This document shows positions 58,746 to 64,000 of a DNA stretch of 64,000 bases, one piece after another. How positions within the stretch are numbered: position 1 is the stretch's first letter; the number at the start of each line of letters is the position of its first letter. The position numbers and the translations under genes were made by a program. The stretch lies in assembly GCF_029240175.1 (NCBI RefSeq), contig NZ_JARBTM010000002.1, forward strand, positions 124,001 through 188,000, written 5' to 3'. Source of the DNA: Anaerosolibacter sp. (GTDB taxonomy: Bacteria > Bacillota > Clostridia > Peptostreptococcales > Thermotaleaceae). Below the pieces are notes generated by a model. The model was not told where the DNA came from, ran no database searches, and saw only the letters and a list, made by a program, of their open reading frames with translations.

Positions 58746-59468
58746 ATGACGGTCATTGCAGAAGTCTTTCTACAAACCATACTGGCATTTTTCACAATTC
58801 TATTTATTACAAGAATTCTAGGGCGGCAGCAGGTGGCCCAACTTACTCTTTTTGATTATATAAATGGGATTACCTTTGGTTCTATTGCTGCAACTTTGGC
58901 TACAGATTTGAATCAGAGGACATGGCATCATCTATTGGGACTCGTGCTTTTCGGCAGTTTGACTTTTATCATGCAGTATATCTGTCTAAAGCATAGAAGG
59001 GCATCGAAGATTATTCAGGGAGAGCCGGTTATCGTCATTCAGGATGGTAAAATTCTAGAAAAAAATCTTGCCAGATTCCACTATTCTGTGGATGATCTCA
59101 CCCATTTGCTTCGGAAAAAGGACATATTCGATGTCAACAGCGTTAAGTTTGGTATACTGGAAACCACTGGAGAGATCAGTGTTTTAAAGATGGCAGGGAA
59201 AGAATTTGTTCGAGCAGAAGATATAAATTTACAGACCAAGCAGGAAGATATGCCTACAGAAGTGATCGTTACAGGCAGTATTATCTATGAAAACCTTCAA
59301 AAAAGGGGATTAACCGTTAAATGGCTGGTGAGCCAGTTAAAAATGATGAACGTAGTGAATCTGAAAGACGTTTTCTATGCTACCATTGATGGAGACAATC
59401 ATCTTTTTATTGATAGAGAAGAAGATCATTTAAAAAGAGACGATAATATTACAGAAGAACAAAATTGA
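58746..59468 (+). CDS. YetF/DUF421 family membrane protein
   Basis: This 240-residue product has three N-terminal helices (VFLQTILAFFTILFITRILG; FDYINGITFGSIAATLATDL) and a conserved cytoplasmic DUF421 domain with GEPVIVIQDGKILEKNLARF, HYSVDDLTHLLRKKDIFDVN, and VKFGILETTGEISVLK. In Bacillus, YetF-type proteins are found in the spore or cell membrane. ATG at 58746 follows GGAGAG. A paralog lies at 61652-62356, on the other side of two asparaginase-type genes. Confidence 0.9.
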   Translation: MTVIAEVFLQTILAFFTILFITRILGRQQVAQLTLFDYINGITFGSIAATLATDLNQRTWHHLLGLVLFGSLTFIMQYICLKHRRASKIIQGEPVIVIQDGKILEKNLARFHYSVDDLTHLLRKKDIFDVNSVKFGILETTGEISVLKMAGKEFVRAEDINLQTKQEDMPTEVIVTGSIIYENLQKRGLTVKWLVSQLKMMNVVNLKDVFYATIDGDNHLFIDREEDHLKRDDNITEEQN

Positions 59469-59518
59469 CTTATCTAATTTATTTTGCTGGAAGTACTACG
59501 CTTACTTTGATGTTGTAA

Positions 59519-60571
59519 CTATAAAAGCTCGGTGACTTTTTTACCCATAAGATAGGGATTACGCCTAGGTTGATGAAGGTCAAACACGGGAATTATTTCA
59601 CCAATCACTTCATTCAAGTTATTCTTTAAGAGAGGACGATGCCATTGATTCAGATTCGACAGCGCTGTGCCGTTTAGCGCGCCTAAGGTCTTTAAGATCT
59701 CGATTACAACAGGATAAATAGCTCGTTCATTGCCATCTACAATCTTTACGCAAACACCTAAATTGTTTTCTTGAATGCCTAGGCAGTAAACCGCTTCTGA
59801 ACCTACTTTGCCAATAATCTTTCCGCCAGCAAACTGCATGAGTTCTGTACAAAACTCACTGTCACCACTGACCATTTCAGGAAATTGGGACATGGCATCC
59901 ACCACGGCTTTACAAGCAGCATGATATATATGTTTACGATCTTTGCCCCATTGAATAAGTCTAGCATAGGATAATGCTATTTTTTTCAGTGAAAGAAGGT
60001 AAATAGGGATACCGCAGCCATCCTTGCCCATGGGGATAGAATCCACTGCCTCATCGGTGAAATAGGCAATGGTCTCCAAAATTTCTTTCTGTACAGGATG
60101 AGAAAAATCTTCATAAGCATCAATGGAATAACCTCTATATTTGGCTAGTGCCAATATGCCAGCATGCTTTCCAGAGCAGCTGCAGTGGAGAACGGTGGGC
60201 ATTAAGGCCTCCTTCAATAATCTCTGATGCTCCGCTTCATTATATGGAAACATAATACCGCAGTGGAGATGCTCAGGTTCTAAGTGAAGTCGATTTAATA
60301 TATCGACAGCAGCTTGCTGGTGAAATTTTTGGCCGCTGTGGGACGCGCAAACCAAAGCAATATCTTGAGAGGAGAAATCGAAGGCCTTAGCAGCACCAGA
60401 GTGAAGCAGGGGGATTGCTTGAATGGGTTTTGCTGAGGATCGAAAATAAATTTCTGTATCAGGATTTCCTAGGTTATACAGTACTTTTCCTGAAGCATCT
60501 ACGATGGTGATATATCCATAATGGATACTTTCGATATAATCATTCCTTGTCACTACTGCCAATGGTTCCAT
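59519..60571 (-). CDS. L-asparaginase II-type protein (PF06089-like), copy 2
   Basis: This 350-residue product has EPLAVVTRNDYIESIHYGYI, RSSAKPIQAIPLLHSGAAKA, CASHSGQKFHQQAA and CSCSGKHAGILALAKYRG, the motifs of the asparaginase II (AnsA-like, thermophilic/rhizobial type) family. Such enzymes hydrolyse L-asparagine to aspartate. The start overlaps the upstream paralog by 19 bases; AAGGAGAG precedes the ATG. A key cluster Ser-Ala-Lys and the SGKHAG motif are kept. Confidence 0.9.
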   Translation of the reverse strand: MEPLAVVTRNDYIESIHYGYITIVDASGKVLYNLGNPDTEIYFRSSAKPIQAIPLLHSGAAKAFDFSSQDIALVCASHSGQKFHQQAAVDILNRLHLEPEHLHCGIMFPYNEAEHQRLLKEALMPTVLHCSCSGKHAGILALAKYRGYSIDAYEDFSHPVQKEILETIAYFTDEAVDSIPMGKDGCGIPIYLLSLKKIALSYARLIQWGKDRKHIYHAACKAVVDAMSQFPEMVSGDSEFCTELMQFAGGKIIGKVGSEAVYCLGIQENNLGVCVKIVDGNERAIYPVVIEILKTLGALNGTALSNLNQWHRPLLKNNLNEVIGEIIPVFDLHQPRRNPYLMGKKVTELL

Positions 60572-61626
60572 ATATACTCTCCTTCATATAAAAATTCTTC
60601 TCCAATCGCTATCTTTGGCAGCTGTCTGCCATGTAGATCGAAGACTGGAAGGGTGTAACCCACAATTTTGCCTTTATGATCTTTTACTGGGGGATAGGCC
60701 CAGGGACTTAAACCTTCAGGTAGTTCACAGTTGAGAATGCCCAATTGTCTCAGTAAGTGAACCGCTATAGGATAGACAGCCCTTTCATTACCATCATCAA
60801 CTTTGATGAGGATGCCTAAACCCATTTCGGGTACGGCAATACAGTAAATACCTTCACCCCCCACTTTTCCTATAACCTTACCCTTTGTGTGAAGCACCAG
60901 CTCAGTACAAAACTCATGATCACCGCTGATCATAACAGGGTAGGAGAGCATGGCAGTTTTGATTTGCTCCAAGGCGTCAGCGTAGGCATGGGGAAGATTA
61001 GACCCAGCAGCCAGCTGAGCATATAGGAAGGCGCCTTGTTCCATGGAAAGCATGAAATTTGGTACGCCACAGCCATCGGTCCCAAGGATGATCTGATGGA
61101 TCTCAATAGATAACAATTCAGCCACTACCTTTAGAATGAGCTGCTGAACAGGATGGGAAACATCTGTATAATTTGATATGGGAAAATTATAATATTTGCA
61201 GAGGGTCAACATTCCTGCATGTTTTCCCGAACAGCAGTTATAAAGGGGTGTAGGCTTCTCTTTTCTTTGTATTAGTAAAGCATTCATCTCTTCATTATAG
61301 GGATTACATGCACCACATGCTAAGGCATCCTCCGTTAATCCAATCTTTCTTAGAATTGATCCTACAGTGCGACGGTGAATATCTTCACCGCTGTGGGAAG
61401 AACAAATGATAGCAAGCTCTTCCATGGAAAGATTAAACTTTTCCATGGCTCTAGATGCTACAAGGGCTACAGCTTGAAATGGCTTTGCAGAGGAGCGCAT
61501 ATAAACCTTTCCCGAAGGATCTCCAATATTGGATACAATACGGCCAGATGCATCAGAAATACATATCTTTCCCCTGTGGATACTCTCAATACGTTGAGAT
61601 CGCGTTAATAGCACTAAAGAATCCAT
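60553..61626 (-). CDS. L-asparaginase II-type protein, copy 1
   Basis: This 357-residue paralog of the next gene on the minus strand has SLVLLTRSQRIESIHRGKIC, YMRSSAKPFQAVALVASRAM, CSSHSGEDIHRRT and YNCCSGKHAGMLTLCKYY. The same conserved residues suggest activity. AAGAGGTG precedes the ATG. The two genes overlap, so they are cotranscribed and perhaps form a heteromer (inference). Confidence 0.9.
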   Translation of the reverse strand: MDSLVLLTRSQRIESIHRGKICISDASGRIVSNIGDPSGKVYMRSSAKPFQAVALVASRAMEKFNLSMEELAIICSSHSGEDIHRRTVGSILRKIGLTEDALACGACNPYNEEMNALLIQRKEKPTPLYNCCSGKHAGMLTLCKYYNFPISNYTDVSHPVQQLILKVVAELLSIEIHQIILGTDGCGVPNFMLSMEQGAFLYAQLAAGSNLPHAYADALEQIKTAMLSYPVMISGDHEFCTELVLHTKGKVIGKVGGEGIYCIAVPEMGLGILIKVDDGNERAVYPIAVHLLRQLGILNCELPEGLSPWAYPPVKDHKGKIVGYTLPVFDLHGRQLPKIAIGEEFLYEGEYIWNHWQ

Positions 61627-61651
61627 AGATCACCTCTTGATATAGAATGAA

Positions 61652-62356
61652 TTATTCGATGGCATCACTTATAAGGTCGTAAGGAGAAATGCTGATGTTT
61701 CCCTGATGATCCATAGATGCGAAGAAAATCTTGCTTATGTCCGTGTAACCCTTTTGCTTCAACATTTTTAACACATAATCTTCCGTAAAATCAATCCTGG
61801 CAATATTTTTGCAGTTAAGTTGTCCTTCGAGAATAACGGTAACGGGGAGGGCGGTCTCTTTGATTGACAGATGCATGTCTTCCTTTGTCATGGGTTCATA
61901 AAGGGCTTTCTTTAGAACCGATAGATTACCGCTGGCTTCGATGATGGCATATTTCACTATGCCCACATCGAAAACATCTTTTTCTCGAAGAAGCATGAGG
62001 GCTTCCTCCACAGAATAATTTATCTTCTTTAAATTATGATGAATAAACTGGCCATCTTGTACAATGATGGTGGGCTCAAAGGTTACAGCTTTCCGAACTT
62101 TATTATTTTTGATTGCCCAGTAGCTAAGTAGGCGTTGAAAAATTGCCAGTACAACAACTGCAAAGGCAGTAGGAAGATGCTTGATTTTTGGATCAGCTAT
62201 ATCCGCACCTACAATGGCGCCCATAACAATAATGGCAAGAAAATCAAATACTGGCAGTTCTCCAATAGGCCTTTTACCCATGATCAGGAGCGTCGTGAAA
62301 AGAAGCAGAAGCATTATGGTTATGATGCGAATTAAAATCAGCAGGTATTCATTCAT
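61652..62356 (-). CDS. YetF/DUF421 family membrane protein (paralog)
   Basis: This 234-residue product has three helices (LLILIRIITIMLLLLFTTLL; FDFLAIIVMGAIVGADIADP) and the DUF421 cytoplasmic domain with FEPTIIVQDGQFIHHNLKKI, NYSVEEALMLLREKDVFDVG and KYAIIEASGNLSVLKK. ATG at 62356 follows AAAGGAG by 9 bases. It is upstream of the two asparaginase-type genes on the same strand, likely one operon of three genes. Confidence 0.9.
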   Translation of the reverse strand: MNEYLLILIRIITIMLLLLFTTLLIMGKRPIGELPVFDFLAIIVMGAIVGADIADPKIKHLPTAFAVVVLAIFQRLLSYWAIKNNKVRKAVTFEPTIIVQDGQFIHHNLKKINYSVEEALMLLREKDVFDVGIVKYAIIEASGNLSVLKKALYEPMTKEDMHLSIKETALPVTVILEGQLNCKNIARIDFTEDYVLKMLKQKGYTDISKIFFASMDHQGNISISPYDLISDAIE

Positions 62357-62515
62357 GCTACAAATCTCCTTTAGATAAGTTCTCTTTATAGGATTTGTTG
62401 AATAAAAAGGCATTATTCAATGAATCCTGTCATAGATATCATTTCTGTTGAAGTAAAGTGATTTATGATAAAATAGTTTTATAGCATGAACTTATATAGA
62501 AAAGAGGGAATAATG

Positions 62516-62764
62516 ATGTCCTATAGATTCAATCAGAATAGAGCCTGTGAATATTTTCCATGCCATAAGGTAGCTGACGATAGTAAGTTTAACTGCCTGT
62601 TTTGTTATTGCCCCCTGTATCTATTAAAAAAGGATTGTGGTGGGAACTTTAAGTACTCAGAGAATATCAAAGATTGCAGCTTTTGTTTAGTTCCCCATGG
62701 GGAAAACGGGTATGATCATATCATGGAAAAGATGGAAGAAGTTATCAAACGATGTGGTGAGTAA
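62516..62764 (+). CDS. Cysteine-rich small-domain protein
   Basis: This 82-residue protein carries the Cys_rich_small pattern: ACEYFPCHKV, NCLFCYCPLYLL, KDCGG and DCSFCLVPHGENGYDHIMEK. Nine cysteines probably bind metal (Zn or Fe-S). The family is often near cobalamin or anaerobic metabolism genes; the role is unproven. ATG at 62516 is 7 bases after AGAGGG; ATG at 62513 is just upstream. Confidence 0.85.
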   Translation: MSYRFNQNRACEYFPCHKVADDSKFNCLFCYCPLYLLKKDCGGNFKYSENIKDCSFCLVPHGENGYDHIMEKMEEVIKRCGE

Positions 62765-62803
62765 TAGCAGAGGACAGCGAATATCGCTGTCCTCTGCTAT
62801 TAC
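62761..62803. terminator. Bidirectional terminator
   Basis: Perfect 19-bp stem GTAATAGCAGAGGACAGCG/CGCTGTCCTCTGCTATTAC between convergent genes. Confidence 0.85.
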
Positions 62804-64000
62804 TAAGCTACGACACCAAAGGAAGGACGGTTTCTTAGTCGAGCCACGTAGAGTAGATCCTTGAAGAAGTCATCGATTCTACTCAGCACCGTTGTAGACA
62901 ATAGAATCGCCGCCCAGTCCATGAGATTTAATGGTACCATGGAAAATAGCGATGCAAAAGGCGGTAGATAGATAGATGCCAGCATGATGCCTGTAGATAT
63001 CATGATAGACGGCAGTAAATATTTGTTCCGTGTAATTGACATAGAACTGCACTCAAAGGCATGGAGCATTTGACAGGACACGATGTTGGCGAAGGCCATG
63101 GTTCGCGCCTTTGCTAGATTACCTGTTAGGAACATGGTGCCGCCAAATACGCCTAAAGTAGTAAGTCCTGTGGCGATGCCCCTGGTAATGATTCTATGCT
63201 TAAGCTTGCTGTCAAAGATGCTTTCTCTGGCATCCCTTGGAGGTTCCAGCATGATATCCTTTTCAGGGGGGTCTATACCTAAGGATAAAGCGGGAATGCC
63301 CTCGGTGACCAGGTTAATCATAAGGATTTGACTAGGCATGAGCGGAACAGGTATGCCAGTGACGGCAGCCGCGAATATAGCAATAACCTCCGCAAGGTTA
63401 CCGGAAAGGACATACTTGACGAATTTTTTGATATTCCGGTTGATGGTCCTGCCTTCTTCAATGGCCTTTACAATGGTTGTAAAATTGTCATCGGTTAAGA
63501 CGATGGATGAAGCCTCCTTGGTGACATCTGTCCCATTTCTACCCATGGCAATACCCACATGGGCTTCCTTGACAGCGGGGGCATCATTTACGCCATCTCC
63601 TGTCATTGCCACAATATAGCCCTTCTTTTTAAAAGCCTTGATGATCTTTAGCTTTTGCTGGGGTGATGTTCTAGCGAATATTTGAACACGATCAATGATG
63701 TGGGCCAGCGCTTCTTCATCCATGACATCTAATTCATCACCGGAGAGAACTAATCCATCCTCTGTGAGGAGGTTGACAGCATCGGCGATGGCTGATGCTG
63801 TTTTTTTATGATCCCCTGTGATCATGACTACTTTGATACCTGCACTATGACACTTTTCAATGGCAGCCTTGACTTCAGGGCGAGGTGGATCCATCATGCC
63901 TGCTAAGCCTAGGAAAATCAAGTTTCCTTCCAGATCAAGGTCATCATAAGAAGCTGGCTTTTGTGTAAGTGGCCTATATGCCAGGGCTAAGACACGCAGC
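62803..64000 (-). CDS. P-type cation-transporting ATPase (Ca2+-type), C-terminal part
   Basis: The frame continues through the window edge, so the N-terminus is outside. The visible 399 residues include LGLAGMMDPPRPEV, VMITGDHKKTASAIADA, the P-domain hinge AMTGDGVNDAPAVKEAHVGI and AMGRNGTDVTKEASSIVLTD. Four to six C-terminal helices follow (KYVLSGNLAEVIAIFAAAV, LMPSQILMINLVTEGIPALS). These are marks of PMR1/SERCA-like type II ATPases that pump Ca2+ or Mn2+ out. It converges on the Cys-rich gene, with a shared terminator. Confidence 0.95.
   Translation of the reverse strand, partial: LRVLALAYRPLTQKPASYDDLDLEGNLIFLGLAGMMDPPRPEVKAAIEKCHSAGIKVVMITGDHKKTASAIADAVNLLTEDGLVLSGDELDVMDEEALAHIIDRVQIFARTSPQQKLKIIKAFKKKGYIVAMTGDGVNDAPAVKEAHVGIAMGRNGTDVTKEASSIVLTDDNFTTIVKAIEEGRTINRNIKKFVKYVLSGNLAEVIAIFAAAVTGIPVPLMPSQILMINLVTEGIPALSLGIDPPEKDIMLEPPRDARESIFDSKLKHRIITRGIATGLTTLGVFGGTMFLTGNLAKARTMAFANIVSCQMLHAFECSSMSITRNKYLLPSIMISTGIMLASIYLPPFASLFSMVPLNLMDWAAILLSTTVLSRIDDFFKDLLYVARLRNRPSFGVVA

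Overview
The window is a 64 kb chromosomal stretch from a low-GC, Gram-positive anaerobe, most likely a Clostridia member close to Alkaliphilus (inference). Evidence: strong AAGGAGG-type ribosome binding sites, frequent TTG/GTG starts, a T-box leader on leuS, oxygen-sensitive activase and ferredoxin genes, a selenocysteine peroxiredoxin, and a B12-dependent diol dehydratase microcompartment. No tRNA, rRNA, CRISPR array, phage or intact transposase was seen. Both edges cut genes: a histidine kinase on the left and a P-type cation ATPase on the right.

Layout. 0-33 kb is mostly housekeeping and small accessory units: recX; T-box/leuS; a lipoprotein-like gene; an acetyltransferase and a DUF2785 gene; a MerR-methyltransferase fusion; a two-gene acyl-CoA dehydratase activase system; a TetR-regulated RND efflux pair; recJ; gpmI; a hydrolase; a ferredoxin-like protein; three tiny membrane-type proteins; a DUF881/DUF881/Sbp operon; a manganese-riboswitch-controlled UPF0016 exporter; a DapF-type epimerase; a MATE pump; pseudouridine catabolism (psuK-psuG); ferritin. 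33.6-38.5 kb holds an ABC-binding-protein-like sensor kinase, then a PocR-domain LytS-type kinase overlapping an AraC-type response regulator. 38.9-55.3 kb is a near-complete 1,2-propanediol (pdu) microcompartment operon: shell proteins (two BMC-H, PduB, PduK-like, PduN, PduT), dehydratase (PduCDE), reactivase (PduGH), PduL, EutJ-like, an HFCD flavoprotein, PduO, PduP, PduS, an unfamiliar membrane protein, and PduQ. 55.3-64 kb has an ABC-F gene with an attenuator leader, the selenoprotein peroxiredoxin, tandem asparaginase-II-type paralogs bracketed by YetF/DUF421 paralogs, and the ATPase.

How the parts fit. PduCDE would convert 1,2-propanediol to propionaldehyde inside the shell. PduP/PduL carry it to propionyl-phosphate and PduQ to 1-propanol. 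PduGH, PduO and PduS keep the cobalamin cofactor working. The kinase/regulator pair directly upstream is the likely controller (inference from position and PocR domain). A notable defect: pduC has lost about 45 N-terminal codons plus the reading frame between its ribosome binding site and the rest of the gene.

The most interesting items are the in-frame TGA at the catalytic position of the peroxiredoxin with a SECIS-like hairpin, the pduC lesion, a duplicated structured element (about 150-185 nt) with compensatory base changes (one copy supplies the stop codon of a pdu-operon gene), a tandem-hairpin attenuator plus 42-codon ORF before an ABC-F gene, the Mn riboswitch, and a family of intergenic palindromes with GAGATCAAGATCGAG-like arms, alongside a decayed REP-associated transposase.
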